Of a DNA stretch of 64,000 bases, positions 45,156 to 56,700 are shown in pieces. The position numbers were made by a program, and so were the translations under genes. This DNA is from Oceanirhabdus sp. W0125-5 (GTDB taxonomy: Bacteria > Bacillota > Clostridia > Clostridiales > Clostridiaceae), in the NCBI RefSeq assembly GCF_027938815.1, contig NZ_CP115913.1:2328001-2392000 (forward strand), read 5' to 3'. Under the pieces are notes generated by a model. The model searched no databases. It had not been told where the DNA came from and saw only the letters and a list, made by a program, of their open reading frames with translations. How positions within the stretch are numbered: position 1 is the first letter of the stretch; every line of letters starts with the position of its first letter.

Positions 45156-45467
45156 ATGAAGATATTAATAGTGGGATTAGGAGTTTTATGCATATTGCTA
45201 TTGATAGGAATTTATACTTTAAACAGAATATTGTATTGTAATGAGAACAACAACTATGTTAACGATACTATAAAGTACTCTTATAAATTGTACAAGCTTG
45301 GGATTATAACAAGAAATGATGTGAGACAATTAATGCTTAGAAAAAAGGTTAGTAGACTTGAAAACAAAAAAGATGAATTTATTTACACTTTAGATGAACT
45401 TAAAGCAGAAAACTTGATAAAAGAAGAAAAATATATTGATATAAGAAAAAGAATAGTTGAATTGTAA
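45156..45467 (+). CDS. small membrane protein with SHOCT-like tail, second of a pair
   Basis: A 103-residue protein: one N-terminal transmembrane helix (about 3-25) and a tail containing LDELKAENLIKEEKYIDIRKRIVEL, the SHOCT-like pattern. It starts 15 bases after its partner with GGGAGG. Gene order and shared layout suggest an old duplication. Function unknown. Confidence 0.68.
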   Translation: MKILIVGLGVLCILLLIGIYTLNRILYCNENNNYVNDTIKYSYKLYKLGIITRNDVRQLMLRKKVSRLENKKDEFIYTLDELKAENLIKEEKYIDIRKRIVEL

Positions 45468-45486
45468 TAGATATGAAAGAAAAGAT

Positions 45487-45531
45487 AAAAAAAGCTTGAA
45501 CACTGAATTAATAGTGTTCAAGCTTTTTATT
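45487..45531 (+). terminator. hairpin terminator after the small membrane protein pair
   Basis: AAAGCTTGAACACT and AGTGTTCAAGCTTT form a perfect 14-bp stem with a short loop, followed by T residues. Confidence 0.9.
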
Positions 45532-45550
45532 ATAAGAAACTTTGAATTAA

Positions 45551-45675
45551 AGATACAATATTTTATCCCAGATAAAATAAGTAAACATCTTCATCACAAA
45601 GAATAAAACAATGTAGGTTCTGACTTCAGTCAGAACCATCCATCATTTTCAATTCACAATTCTCCATTCTCAATT
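45551..45675. repeat. dispersed hairpin repeat, copy D (right half)
   Basis: Begins with ATACAATATTTTATCCCAGATAAAATAAGTAAA, then GGTTCTGACTTCAGTCAGAACC (a hairpin whose stem differs from copies A and F yet keeps pairing) and ends in ATTCACAATTCTCCATTCTC units. It lies between convergent genes, next to the ctfB stop. Confidence 0.8.
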
Positions 45676-45688
45676 TATTTTAAGAAGG

Positions 45689-46348
45689 TTATATTTCCAT
45701 TTTCTTTACATCATCAGCGATAATTAATTCAGCACCTGTAGCTGCTTTAATATCTTCAATTGTTGCTTCAGGACCAATCTCTTTAAGAACAAGTCCTTTA
45801 TCAGTTACTTCAATAACAGCCATTTCTGTTATTATAAGGTTAACTTGATTAGCCGCTGTAAGTGGTAGTGTACACTCTTTAAGGATCTTATGATTTCCTT
45901 TTTGAGTGTGCTCCATAGCTAGTATAACTTTTTTTGCTCCAACAACAAGATCCATAGCACCACCCATACCCGGAACCATTTTTCCAGGTATCATCCAGTT
46001 TGCTAAATTTCCTTTTTCATCAACCTGAAGTGCTCCAAGAACAGTTGCATCAACATGCCCACCTCTAATAATAGTGAATGATTCAGCACTATTAAAGAAT
46101 GCTCCTCCAGGAATTATAGTAACAGGCTGAGAACCTGCATTAGTTATATCTTTATCTTCTTTACCTTCTTCAGGTGCAGGACCAAGTCCTACAAAACCAT
46201 TTTCAGATTGAAGAAGAACATCAATATCATCAGGAAGATAATTAGCAACTAGAGTAGGTAATCCAATACCTAGATTAACAACATCACCATCTTTAAATTC
46301 TTTAGCTACTCTTTTAGCTATTAATTCTCTAATTTGACCCTTATCCAT
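45689..46348 (-). CDS. ctfB: acetoacetate/butyrate-type CoA-transferase subunit B
   Basis: A 219-residue beta subunit of a class I CoA-transferase, which moves CoA between acids such as acetoacetate, acetate and butyrate. The catalytic Glu is in the QSENGFVGLG motif, and GGHVDATVLGALQVDEKGNLANW and MGGAMDLV are conserved. Length equals CtfB of solvent-forming clostridia. It starts one base after the alpha-subunit stop. There is no adc or adhE nearby, so solvent production cannot be concluded. Confidence 0.88.
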   Translation of the reverse strand: MDKGQIRELIAKRVAKEFKDGDVVNLGIGLPTLVANYLPDDIDVLLQSENGFVGLGPAPEEGKEDKDITNAGSQPVTIIPGGAFFNSAESFTIIRGGHVDATVLGALQVDEKGNLANWMIPGKMVPGMGGAMDLVVGAKKVILAMEHTQKGNHKILKECTLPLTAANQVNLIITEMAVIEVTDKGLVLKEIGPEATIEDIKAATGAELIIADDVKKMEI

Positions 46349-46349
46349 T

Positions 46350-47003
46350 CTATTTATCCCCCTCTACTATGTAATCAACAAATAAGCTTGGAGTATTAAC
46401 CATATCAGGATCTAATTCTCCAACAGGAACAACTTTTTCAGCTTCTACTATAACAACATCAGCTGCAGTAGCCATAAGAGGATTAAAATTCTTTGTAGCT
46501 TTTGCGTGATAACAATTTCCTTTTTCGTCTACTACAGATGCATGAATAAGTGCTACATCTGCTTTAAGAGGCTTTTCTAAAAGATATGTCTGCCCATCAA
46601 TAACGATTTTCTCTTTTCCTTCTTCAACTATTGTTCCTAAACCAGTTGGAGTTAGGAATCCACCTAGACCAGCACCAGCAGCTCTAACCTGCTCTGCTAA
46701 AGTTCCTTGAGGAACTAAAACAACTTCAGTTTCACCTTCAGTCATCTGTCTTCCAGTCTCTTTGTTTGTACCAATATGAGAAGCTATAACTTTCTTAGCT
46801 TGCTTATTAGCTATTAACTTACCTAAACCTTTATCAACGAATGAAGTATCATTTGCTATAATTGTAAGATCCTTAACACCTTTTTCAACAAGGGCATCAA
46901 TTACCTTTTCAGGAGTTCCGACTGCAAGGAAACCACCAATCATTATAGTCATTCCATCTTCAATATGAGAAATAGCTTTTTCTATAGAAACAAGCTTTTT
47001 CAT
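46350..47003 (-). CDS. ctfA: acetoacetate/butyrate-type CoA-transferase subunit A
   Basis: A 217-residue alpha subunit, pairing with the next gene. The CoA-binding GGFLAVGTPEKVIDAL, GAGLGGFLTPTGLGT and KATKNFNPLMATAADV segments are family hallmarks. The ATG at 47003 has AGGAGG at 47011-47016; an upstream frame without a ribosome site is not used. The long leader before it (47004-47160) is AT-rich and holds a GAAAG/CTTTC hairpin. Confidence 0.9.
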   Translation of the reverse strand: MKKLVSIEKAISHIEDGMTIMIGGFLAVGTPEKVIDALVEKGVKDLTIIANDTSFVDKGLGKLIANKQAKKVIASHIGTNKETGRQMTEGETEVVLVPQGTLAEQVRAAGAGLGGFLTPTGLGTIVEEGKEKIVIDGQTYLLEKPLKADVALIHASVVDEKGNCYHAKATKNFNPLMATAADVVIVEAEKVVPVGELDPDMVNTPSLFVDYIVEGDK

Positions 47004-47382
47004 AATACCGCCTCCTAATCTAAGATTTAAAATTTTCTTACTATTATAAATATACATCATAAAGGACAAACTTTCAAAGGTATATTTCCAAAAATAACTT
47101 AAATATTTTCTTAACAAAGTAAAGTGAAAGAAAACTTTCAATTTTAGAATTGTAATTTTTTTTGCTTGTACAAACATATTCAAACTATAAGGAACAAGGG
47201 GGAATCATTATAACCACTTGTGATACTTATTATCTCAAATCCTGTTCTATTCAACATCATTTGATGTTCATATCTAATGAAATTATTAAAATTTTGTTAT
47301 ATTTTATTATAATTTGATATAAAGAGTGAAAAATATGCTAAATTTAAATTATGCATGATTTTACAAGATAGGGAGTGGTTAT

Positions 47383-49116
47383 GTGTTAAAAAGAGTAAAA
47401 AGGAAAAAAACAACTTTAAGAAAGAAGATATCAAATAGTATCATGGCCTTAATGGTATGTATTTTTATAGTTGCTGGAGTGGTTATGTACAATGCAATGC
47501 ACTCAATGACAAAAAAAATTACTCATATTGTAATACCATCAATGGTAAGTAGAATTAATGATGAACTAAAAGAGGTTCAATTAGATATTGGACAATCGGT
47601 TAAAGATAATAAAGAAGTTATGGAAAAAGTTCATAAAAATATCGAAATGATATTAAATGATACAAAAGGATTCATAAATGGAATATACATATTAGAAAAG
47701 AATGAAAATAGTCAATGGGTATATTGTTTCAATAGTCCCACAAATGATAATATTGGACATACCTACAATTCAGGAAAATATGAGAAATATTTTAATCAAG
47801 CTGTAAAAGGTGAGGAAATTGTAGTTAGCAAAAATATAAATAATTTAAGAGATATATCTCAAAGTATGAGAGTTTATGTTCCTTTGAAAACAGGGAAAGG
47901 TAAATTAATAATTGGTGTAGATTTAAAGTTTGATATGCTTATAAAAATAGAAATAATAATATTGGTTTGTGGAATTATATTTATGATCATTTCATTATTT
48001 CTTTTAAGATTGTTAGTAAATAGAATTACTAAACATCAAACTGTATCTATAGATATAATTTTAGAGAAAATGAAAGATATGTCAAATTTAGAAGGTGATT
48101 TAACAAAAAGATTAGAAATCGAAAGTAATGATGAAATGGGAACTCTTGCAGAGTACATAAATGGAATGTTAGATTCACTTCAAGATATGTTATTAAAGGT
48201 AAATAAAACTTGTGTTAAAGTTGATGAGGTGTGTGCTACATTACATGATATATCACATATGGCTTCAGATGAATTTGTAGAAATGGATGCAGCTGTTAAA
48301 GGTATATCTGATAGAATATCTGTTCAGAACAATAGTTTAATAGAAGCATCTGAAAAGCTTAATGGTATAAATGGAGCAGTTCTTCAGATTGCTAATAATT
48401 CTCAGTTAGTTGCTGTTGAAGGTAACAAAGCTTTTGAAGAGGCTGAACAAGGTGATAAAACAATGATTGAACTAAAGGAATATTCAAATAAGATTACTGA
48501 AGTAGTTACAAATACACATAAACTATTCAAGGAACTTACTGATAAATCACAAGAGATAAATATGATAGCTGATACAATTTCAGCTATTGCTGAACAGACA
48601 AATTTATTAGCTTTAAATGCCTCAATTGAGGCTGCAAGAGCAGGGGATCAAGGTAGAGGATTTGCTGTAGTAGCTGAGGAAGTTAGAAAGCTAGCTGAAG
48701 AATCTAATAAATCTGTTGAAAAGATATTTTCAGTTGTACAAGAAATTCAAAGTGGAATCAAGGAAACAGGTAATGCTATGAATGAAGTTTCTGTTAGAAC
48801 TGAAAAAGAATTTGAACTTGTTACTGAACTAGATGAAAAGTTTTCAAAAATATATGAAGCTACAAGCATAGTATCTAGAGAAATCGAAGAAGTTTCTTCT
48901 GCTACTGAAGAAATGTCTGCAAGTTCAGAAATAATAACAAATGAAATTAATAATATTGTTAAAGTATCAGAAGAGAACTCTGCATCCACTGAAGAAATGG
49001 CAGCAAGTATAGATAACAATACCAATAATATATTAAAATTAGAAGAATTAATTGAAGACTTGAATGGAATATCTTCAGACCTAGTAGGAAAAATAAATAA
49101 CTTAAAATTAAAATAA
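47383..49116 (+). CDS. methyl-accepting chemotaxis protein
   Basis: A 577-residue chemoreceptor that starts at GTG 47383 after GGGAGTGG. TM1 is at about 18-38, an extracellular Cache-like domain follows, TM2 at about 188-212, then HAMP and the signalling domain with [37 protein letters not shown]. The signal is unknown. It is divergent from ctfA and converges on rubrerythrin. Confidence 0.92.
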   Translation: MLKRVKRKKTTLRKKISNSIMALMVCIFIVAGVVMYNAMHSMTKKITHIVIPSMVSRINDELKEVQLDIGQSVKDNKEVMEKVHKNIEMILNDTKGFINGIYILEKNENSQWVYCFNSPTNDNIGHTYNSGKYEKYFNQAVKGEEIVVSKNINNLRDISQSMRVYVPLKTGKGKLIIGVDLKFDMLIKIEIIILVCGIIFMIISLFLLRLLVNRITKHQTVSIDIILEKMKDMSNLEGDLTKRLEIESNDEMGTLAEYINGMLDSLQDMLLKVNKTCVKVDEVCATLHDISHMASDEFVEMDAAVKGISDRISVQNNSLIEASEKLNGINGAVLQIANNSQLVAVEGNKAFEEAEQGDKTMIELKEYSNKITEVVTNTHKLFKELTDKSQEINMIADTISAIAEQTNLLALNASIEAARAGDQGRGFAVVAEEVRKLAEESNKSVEKIFSVVQEIQSGIKETGNAMNEVSVRTEKEFELVTELDEKFSKIYEATSIVSREIEEVSSATEEMSASSEIITNEINNIVKVSEENSASTEEMAASIDNNTNNILKLEELIEDLNGISSDLVGKINNLKLK

Positions 49117-49128
49117 AAGTAAGTATAA

Positions 49129-49168
49129 AAATATCCCTAGAGAGTTAAGTTTCTAGGGATATTTTAAT
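49129..49168 (+). terminator. terminator after chemoreceptor gene
   Basis: AAATATCCCTAGA pairs with TCTAGGGATATTT around a ten-base loop and is followed by a T-rich run. Confidence 0.88.
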
Positions 49169-49174
49169 TATTAA

Positions 49175-49299
49175 GATACAATATTTTATCTCAGAGAAAA
49201 TGAGTAAACTCCCATTGTTCTGAAGAAAAATATAATGTAGGTTCTGACCCTAGTCAGAACCATCCTTCATTCTCCATTCTACATTATCAATTCTCCATT
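49175..49299. repeat. dispersed hairpin repeat, copy E (right half)
   Basis: Begins with ATACAATATTTTATCTCAGAGAAAATGAGTAAA, contains GGTTCTGACCCTAGTCAGAACC and ends in ATTCTCC and ATTATC units. It lies between two terminators at a convergent junction. Confidence 0.8.
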
Positions 49300-49326
49300 A
49301 AAAAAAGACCCTTAGGTCTTTTTTAT
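49300..49326. terminator. terminator at the rubrerythrin 3' end
   Basis: AAAAAAGACC and GGTCTTTTTT form a stem with a CTTA loop; the T-run on either strand allows use in both directions. It overlaps the rubrerythrin stop codon. Confidence 0.82.
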
Positions 49327-49865
49327 TTAAAGTGTCTATCTAATAATCCTTTGAAAGCAGCACCATGTCTTGCTTCATCTTTACACATTTCATGAACTGT
49401 ATCATGTATTGCATCAAGGTTTAATTTTTTAGCTAAAGTAGCTAAATCCTTTTTACCTTTGTTTGCGCCATATTCTGCTTCAACTCTCATTTGTAAGTTC
49501 TTCTTAGTAGAAGTAGTTACAACTTCACCTAGTAATTCAGCGAATTTTGCAGCGTGCTCTGCTTCTTCCCAAGCTATTCTCTTATATGCTTCAGCTACCT
49601 CAGGATAACCTTCTCTATCAGCTTGTCTACTCATTGCTAAGTACATACCAACTTCTGTACATTCTCCAATGAAGTTCTCTCTTAATCCTTTAACAACTTC
49701 CTCGTCAACACCTTGAGCAACTCCTATTACGTGCTCGTCTACCCATTTCATATTGTTTTCATCTAAGATTTGAAATTTTTCAGCTCCTGCAGAACATACT
49801 GGGCATTTTTCTGGTGCAGTGTCTCCTTCGTGAACATAACCACATACTAAACAAACATGTTTCAT
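49323..49865 (-). CDS. reverse rubrerythrin
   Basis: A 180-residue di-iron peroxidase that protects anaerobes against H2O2 and oxygen. The rubredoxin centre is at the N-terminus (CLVCGY and CPVCSAG) and the ferritin-like four-helix domain follows ([11 protein letters not shown] and [10 protein letters not shown]), the opposite of classical rubrerythrin. This order matches the reverse rubrerythrin of Clostridium acetobutylicum, which is induced by oxygen. Strong ribosome site GAGGAG. Confidence 0.93.
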   Translation of the reverse strand: MKHVCLVCGYVHEGDTAPEKCPVCSAGAEKFQILDENNMKWVDEHVIGVAQGVDEEVVKGLRENFIGECTEVGMYLAMSRQADREGYPEVAEAYKRIAWEEAEHAAKFAELLGEVVTTSTKKNLQMRVEAEYGANKGKKDLATLAKKLNLDAIHDTVHEMCKDEARHGAAFKGLLDRHFK

Positions 49866-50119
49866 AATAATTTCCTCCTCAATATTTACATAAATTTAAT
49901 CAAATGCTATTTATATAACTTTATACAATATAAAGTTTAAAGTCTTGATTATAATTAATATTATATAATAATAATTATTATGTGTCAAGAGGGTTTATTT
50001 AAAATTTTCCAAGTAATCTATCAAAAGGATTTAAACTTATGAAATAGGAAAAATATTATCATTAAATGGTTCAGGAGAATGTTATAATAGAGTAATAAGA
50101 AGTTAGTGGAGGAATAAAA

Positions 50120-53100
50120 ATGAGTTTAAGGTTTATATATGGAAGAGCAGGTACTGGTAAAAGTACCTATTGTATAGATGATATAAAAAAACGAGTTGAT
50201 ATTAATAAAAAACAAAAACTTATATTACTTGTTCCAGAGCAATTATCCTTTCAAAGTGAAAAAAAAGTTATTGAAGCAATTGGAGGGGTAGGGATAAATG
50301 ATGTATACGTATTAACATTCAAGAGAATGGCTTACTGGGTATTTAAGGAATGTGGTGGAGTAGTTAAAAAGCATATTGATAAGTGTGGAAAAAGCATGAT
50401 ACTATACAGTGTTTTAGAAGAAATAGAGGATGAATTAAGAGTTTTTTCAAAAGCAGCTGCTCATAGTGGATTTGTAGATAAACTTTTAACTATAATATCT
50501 GAATTTAAGAGATACAATGTAACACCTGAGGGATTAAACGAATTAAAATTAAAAGTAGGGGAAAATACACTTCTATATAATAAAATAAATGATTTAGAAA
50601 ATATTTTTTCTAAGTTTGATAGTAGATTACATGAAGGATACATAGATAGCGATGATGATTTAAAATTAATGGGGGAGAAGCTTGAGAATTGCCATATTTT
50701 TGATGACTCATTGATTTGGGTTGATGAATTCAGCGGATTCACTCCCCAACAATATGACATAATTGAAGAGTTATTAAAGAGAACTAAAGAGGTTAATATC
50801 ACCTTAAATATGGATATAGATGTAAGGGAAAAAGAAATGGTAGAGGTGCTTAATCCAATTATTGCAACAGAAGAGAAGATAATAAAGCTTTGTGAGAATA
50901 ATGGAATTTCATTAAAAGCACCTATAGACCTGAGTAAAAACAAGAAGACTAGGTTTGAGAGTGAAGAATTACAGTACTTAGAAGAGAATTATTTTAAATA
51001 TCCATTTAATCCTTATAAAAAAGAAGTTGAAGATATAAGTATTTTTAAAGGATTAAATCCATATTCAGAGGTTGAGAATCTATCAGGTGAGATTTTAAAG
51101 CTTGTTAGAGAAAAAGGGGCAAGGTTCAATGAGATAGCTGTTGTATCACGAAAGATAGATAGTTATGAAAATATAATTAAATCCATATTCAGTGAAAATA
51201 ACATTCCTTTTTTTATGGATAAGAAAAAAGAAGCATCTTCAAATCCTATTGTAATACTATTACTTTCATCTATGGAGATATACAATAGAAAATGGAATTA
51301 TGAGTCTGTTTTCAGATTTTTGAAATGTGGTCTTTTAGGATGGAATCAAGAAGGTATAGATTTGCTTGAAAATTACATACTAATGAGCGGAATTAAAGGA
51401 AAGAAAAAATGGAATGATGATTCAATTTGGTATAAGAAATTAATAGAGGTATTTAATATAAAAAAGGAATTTATTAAGTATTATGATGTATCAATTGACG
51501 GAAACAAAATAGAAGAAGTAGATGAAAATAGATTAATTGAAATAATAAAAGATGGTGAAATACCTGAAAAACAGATAGTTGAATTAGATTTATCAAAAGA
51601 GGATATTGATATTTTAGGTGATCTTCCTATTGATAATGAAGATGAAGAAAAGAATTTCAAGGATATAATTCAAAGAGTTAATAAAATAGATAATATTAGA
51701 AGTTTACTAATAGAACATGTAACCCCTTTTCATGATTCTATAAAAGGAAATAAAGTGTGTGAAGATATTGCAGTTGGGTTATTTGCTTTCATGGATAAAC
51801 TAGGACTTTATGACATCATAAGTGAACTAATAAATGGTTTTGAACACAGTGGAGAAAGTGAACTTTCAAGTGAATATGGTCACATTTGGAACGTTATTAT
51901 CGATGTTATGGATCAGATGGTTGAAGGTTTTAAAGGTAATAAAATGACTGTTGATAAGTTCACAGATATTCTTAAAATGGGGTTACAGCAGCATAAAATG
52001 GGGTTTATTCCTAATACATTAGATCAGGTTATGGTAAGTAGTATTGAGAGGATCAAAAGTCATGAAACAAAATATCTTTTCATATTAGGTGTTAATGATG
52101 GGGTTTTCCCAAGTGGTGACTTTGAAGAGGGGATATTATCAGACTTCGATAGAATTGCATTAAGAGAAGAGGGGGTTGAAGTAGCTAAGGACACAAAAGC
52201 TAAAGCATTTGAAGAACAATATTTGATATACACTACATTATCAATTCCAAGTAAATTTTTAAGAGTGAGCTATCCAGTTGGAGATTCAGAAGGAAAGACT
52301 TTAAGAGCTTCTATGATAATTTCAAGAATGAAGAGTATATTTCCTAATATTAAAGAAGAGACAAATATCATAACCAAGAGAGTAAATGAACTTATTCCAA
52401 GTAAAACGGCTGCCTTTAATAATTTAATTTTATCAATAAGAAAAGGGGCAGTAGAAGAAGAAATTCATGAATTTTGGAGAGAGGTATATAAATGGTTTAA
52501 GAAAAATAATGGATATGGTGAAAGAATAGAAAGTCTCATAAAGTTTTTTGATTATGAGAATAAAGTAAAGAATCTTACAGAGGAAAGCGTTAAGAATCTA
52601 TATTCAAAAGATAATTTATTCAGTGTATCTAAGCTTGAAAAATATAATGAATGTCCATTCTCATATTTCATTAGATATGGATTAAAAGCAAAGGAAAGAA
52701 AAATATTTGAGTTATCGGCACCAGATCTTGGTTCTTTCATGCATACTGTAATTGATAGATTTTCTAAGGATGTTGAGAATGAAAAAAGGCAGTGGAATGA
52801 ACTTGAAGATTCTTGGTGCAAAGAAAAGATTAGCAAGATAATTGATGATGGGATGGATGAACCTATAGGTAGAATTTTTAAAGCATCACCAAAGTATGAA
52901 TATTTTGGTGGAAGAATTAAAAGGGTACTAAATAAATCTGTATGGGTAGTAATTCAACATATGAAAAGAAGTGAATTCTTGCCTTATGGATATGAAATGG
53001 AGTTTGGTGGAAGAGATTACTCACCAATAGAGATAACCCTTGATAATGGAACTCGAGTTAAATTAATCGGTAAAATAGATAGAGTAGATAGACTCATAAT

Positions 53101-53791
53101 GGATTCAGAAGAATATTTCAGAATAATTGATTATAAATCAGGAAATAAATCTTTAAAATTATCACAAGTGTATTATGGGCTTCAATTGCAATTAGTTACT
53201 TATCTTGATGCCATGTTAAAACGTGAAGAAATAAGAGAGGCGTTACCTGTTTTTCCAGCTGGTATATTCTATCTTAAAATCGATGATCCAATAATAAAAA
53301 CTAATGGAAAGATTAACATAGATAAATTGCAGGATGAAATACTTAAAAAATTAAAAATGAAGGGTATTGTGTTAAAGGACAGTGAAATCGTTACAAAGAT
53401 GGATAATGATATTCAAGGTTTATCATTAATTATTCCGGCAGGTTTAAAGAAAGATGGAAGTTTAAGAGAAGGAACTGGTACTAACATGGCGTCCTTAGAG
53501 GAATTTGGTTTATTAAGAGAACATGTTCGTAGAAAATTAAAAGAAACTTGTTCAAACATTTTAAGTGGAAAGATTGATATTTTGCCTTATAAGACTTCAA
53601 CAGGAGATACACCTTGCACTTACTGTGATTATTCTCATATTTGTGCCTTTGATCCAGTATTAAAGGAGAATAATTATAAAATAATCAATGATATTAAGGA
53701 TAATGTTATTTGGGATTTAATTAATAAAAATGATAATGTAGATATGGAAAAGAAGAATGAAATAGAAATGACAAAGGAGGAGGAAAAGTAA
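50120..53791 (+). CDS. addB: ATP-dependent helicase/nuclease subunit B (AddB)
   Basis: A 1223-residue subunit of the AddAB helicase-nuclease that processes double-strand breaks for recombination. The N-terminal Walker A is GRAGTGKST; the C-terminal RecB-type nuclease has the IIDYKSG motif; and the Fe-S cluster cysteines are in YNECPFSYF and CTYCDYSHIC. Length is slightly above the usual 1150. The stop overlaps the addA start (TAATG). Confidence 0.95.
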   Translation: MSLRFIYGRAGTGKSTYCIDDIKKRVDINKKQKLILLVPEQLSFQSEKKVIEAIGGVGINDVYVLTFKRMAYWVFKECGGVVKKHIDKCGKSMILYSVLEEIEDELRVFSKAAAHSGFVDKLLTIISEFKRYNVTPEGLNELKLKVGENTLLYNKINDLENIFSKFDSRLHEGYIDSDDDLKLMGEKLENCHIFDDSLIWVDEFSGFTPQQYDIIEELLKRTKEVNITLNMDIDVREKEMVEVLNPIIATEEKIIKLCENNGISLKAPIDLSKNKKTRFESEELQYLEENYFKYPFNPYKKEVEDISIFKGLNPYSEVENLSGEILKLVREKGARFNEIAVVSRKIDSYENIIKSIFSENNIPFFMDKKKEASSNPIVILLLSSMEIYNRKWNYESVFRFLKCGLLGWNQEGIDLLENYILMSGIKGKKKWNDDSIWYKKLIEVFNIKKEFIKYYDVSIDGNKIEEVDENRLIEIIKDGEIPEKQIVELDLSKEDIDILGDLPIDNEDEEKNFKDIIQRVNKIDNIRSLLIEHVTPFHDSIKGNKVCEDIAVGLFAFMDKLGLYDIISELINGFEHSGESELSSEYGHIWNVIIDVMDQMVEGFKGNKMTVDKFTDILKMGLQQHKMGFIPNTLDQVMVSSIERIKSHETKYLFILGVNDGVFPSGDFEEGILSDFDRIALREEGVEVAKDTKAKAFEEQYLIYTTLSIPSKFLRVSYPVGDSEGKTLRASMIISRMKSIFPNIKEETNIITKRVNELIPSKTAAFNNLILSIRKGAVEEEIHEFWREVYKWFKKNNGYGERIESLIKFFDYENKVKNLTEESVKNLYSKDNLFSVSKLEKYNECPFSYFIRYGLKAKERKIFELSAPDLGSFMHTVIDRFSKDVENEKRQWNELEDSWCKEKISKIIDDGMDEPIGRIFKASPKYEYFGGRIKRVLNKSVWVVIQHMKRSEFLPYGYEMEFGGRDYSPIEITLDNGTRVKLIGKIDRVDRLIMDSEEYFRIIDYKSGNKSLKLSQVYYGLQLQLVTYLDAMLKREEIREALPVFPAGIFYLKIDDPIIKTNGKINIDKLQDEILKKLKMKGIVLKDSEIVTKMDNDIQGLSLIIPAGLKKDGSLREGTGTNMASLEEFGLLREHVRRKLKETCSNILSGKIDILPYKTSTGDTPCTYCDYSHICAFDPVLKENNYKIINDIKDNVIWDLINKNDNVDMEKKNEIEMTKEEEK

Positions 53792-56700
53792 TGGGCGATG
53801 TGAAATGGACAAAAGAGCAGAGTAGTGCAATACACACCAGAGATTGTAACCTCCTTGTTGCAGCAGCTGCAGGGTCAGGGAAAACAGCAGTTTTAGTTCA
53901 AAGAATTATTGAAATGATAACTCACAAGGAAAATCCTGTTGATATTGATAGATTGCTCATTGTTACCTTTACTAATGCTGCTGCTTCAGAAATGAGAGAG
54001 AGAATTGGTATGGCTATTTCAAAGGCAATTAATTTGGCTCAAAAGGAAAATGACTATAATTCCTCAAAGAATCTTCAAAGACAGCTTACTCTGCTGAACA
54101 GGTCAAGTATTACAACAATACATTCATTCTGTTTAGAGGTTATAAAGAATAATTTTCACATGCTTGATATTGATCCAGGTTTTAGAGTATGTGATCCTAC
54201 TGAGATAGAACTCATAAAGAATGAGGCTTTGGAGGAAGTATTTGAAGAAAAATATATTAGAATGCAAGAGGGGGAAAAAGATTTTGAAACACTTGTAGAA
54301 GCTTTTTGTTCTAATAGAGATGATATTGCACTAAAAGAAATTATTCTTAGCATATTCAATAAAATAATGAGTTTACCTGAACCCTTTAAATGGCTTGAAG
54401 AAAAATGTGAGGAATTTAATCTTGGTAATAGAGAATCAATGGATGGAACTGTATGGGGAGAGATATTGATTCAAGATGTTATTTCAGAACTAAGAGGAAT
54501 TTATCTACAGATGGAAGAGGGGGTAAATGTTGTTCAAAGTTGTGAAGAGTTATTTCCAAATGAAGAAACCTTTAAACAAGAACTTGAATTAATAGGGACA
54601 GCTATTCACCTTGGAACTATTGGCTTAAATGAAATGATTAGAAGTGTTAATAACATTTCATTTGGAAGGTTGAAAACCATAAGAAATATTAAAGACAAAA
54701 GAAGCAAGGATAGAGCGACTGATATAAGAAATACGGTGAAGAAGAATATTGAAAAGATTAAAGATAGATTGAATAATTCGTGTGGCAAAAGTGCTGTTGA
54801 AGACATAAATAGCATGTATGGTATTATGAATGCTTTGAAGGAGCTAATAATATCTTTTAATAATGAGTTTAAGAGGAAAAAGCGAGAAAGAGGAATAATT
54901 GATTTTACTGATTTTGAGCACTATGCATTAGATTTATTAGTCAGCAAAGAGGAGAATGGAGAAAAAATTATTAAAGATGGATGGTATATTCCCTCTAATC
55001 CTGCAAAAGAATTAAGATCAAAATATGATGAGATATTGATAGATGAATATCAGGATTCTAATATGGTTCAAGAAGTAATACTTAATATGATTTCAAGAGA
55101 ACCAATAGGGGAACCAAATATCTTTATGGTTGGAGATGTTAAGCAGAGTATATATAAATTCAGACAGGCTAATCCAAAGTTGTTTATGGATAAATATGAG
55201 AGGTATAGCATAGAAGAAGAAGGAAAGTACAGAAAGATTCTCCTTTATAAAAATTTCAGAAGTCGTGAAAATATAGTAAACAGTGTAAACTTCATATTCG
55301 AACTTATAATGAGTAAGGAAGCTGGAGAATTAGAGTATGATGAAAAAGAGAGATTAAACTTTGGTGCATTCTTTGGGAATGAAGAAGATGTTGAAGGGCA
55401 CATAAGTGGAGATGTAGAGTTACATATGATTGAAATGGAAAACCCTGATAATGAAGAAAATGATTTTGAAGATGATAGTGATGAAGAAGAACTATCTAAA
55501 ATACAGGTTGAGGCAAGATTTATAGCAAACAAGATTAGTGAACTAATAAGTAATAAAGAGTATTTTGTTTTCGATAAAAAGATTAATGAATACAGAAATC
55601 CTCAATTTAGAGACATAGTTATTCTTCTAAGAAGTACCTCTACATCATCTGAGATTATTATGGAAGAACTAAAAAAACGGGAAATTCCTGTGTATGCTGA
55701 TGTGGGAAATGGGTACTTTGAAGCAGTAGAGGTGAAAACAGTATTATCTCTATTACATATAGTTGATAATCCAATGCAAGACATACATCTAATTGCAACA
55801 ATGAGATCACCTATAGGTGGATTTCTCCCTGAGGATTTTGTTGATATAAGAAAGTGTAATCCAAAAGAGAGTTTTTATGAAGCATGTGTCAAATATAGAG
55901 ATGGAGATGTAAATGCTGAAGAAGAGATTGAATTAAGAGAAGAGCTTCAGTACGCACTTAAGGTATTTATAAATAATCTTGAAGTGTGGAGAGAAAAGAG
56001 TAGGTATATGCCGCTTGATCAGTTCATATGGATGCTAATAACTGAAACAGGATACTTTGGATTTGTTGGTTCTTTGGGTGGTGGTATCCAGAAACAAGGG
56101 AATCTTAAAGTTCTTTATCAAAGAGCTAAGAATTTTGAGAATACAAGTTATAAAGGTCTTTTTAACTTTATAAATTTTATAAACAAATTAAAGAAGAGCA
56201 GTGGTGATATGGGAGCTGCTAAGGTCATTGGTGAAAATGAAAATGTTGTTAGAATTATGAGTATACATAAGAGTAAAGGGTTAGAATTCCCAATAGTATT
56301 CTTAAGTACGTTAGGAAAACAATTTAATTTACAGGATCTTAATGGTAATATTTTATTTCATGATAAGTTGGGATTTGGACCAGATTATGTAAATCTTAAT
56401 ATGAGAATCAGTTATCCAACTTTATATAAGGAAATAATTAAGTCTAAAATGAAAAAGGAAACTATTTCCGAGGAAATGAGAATACTTTATGTTGCTTTCA
56501 CAAGAGCTAGAGAAAAACTAATATTAACTTCTACTGTAAAGGATATTGATAAATATCTAAAAAGCATTGCAAAAGGTCTTCTTCATGATAATAAGAAAAT
56601 TATAAGCAGCAGCGTATTAGGATGTAAAAGTTATTTAGATTGGATTGTAAGCGCATTACTTCTTCATAAGGATGGAAAAAACTTAAGAGAGAGAAATGAG

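Noticed and set aside
47103-47183. N-terminal extension of ctfA reaching to 47183
   Set aside because: The extension is hydrophobic low-complexity sequence without a ribosome site, while an AGGAGG site precedes the ATG at 47003 that gives the normal CtfA length.
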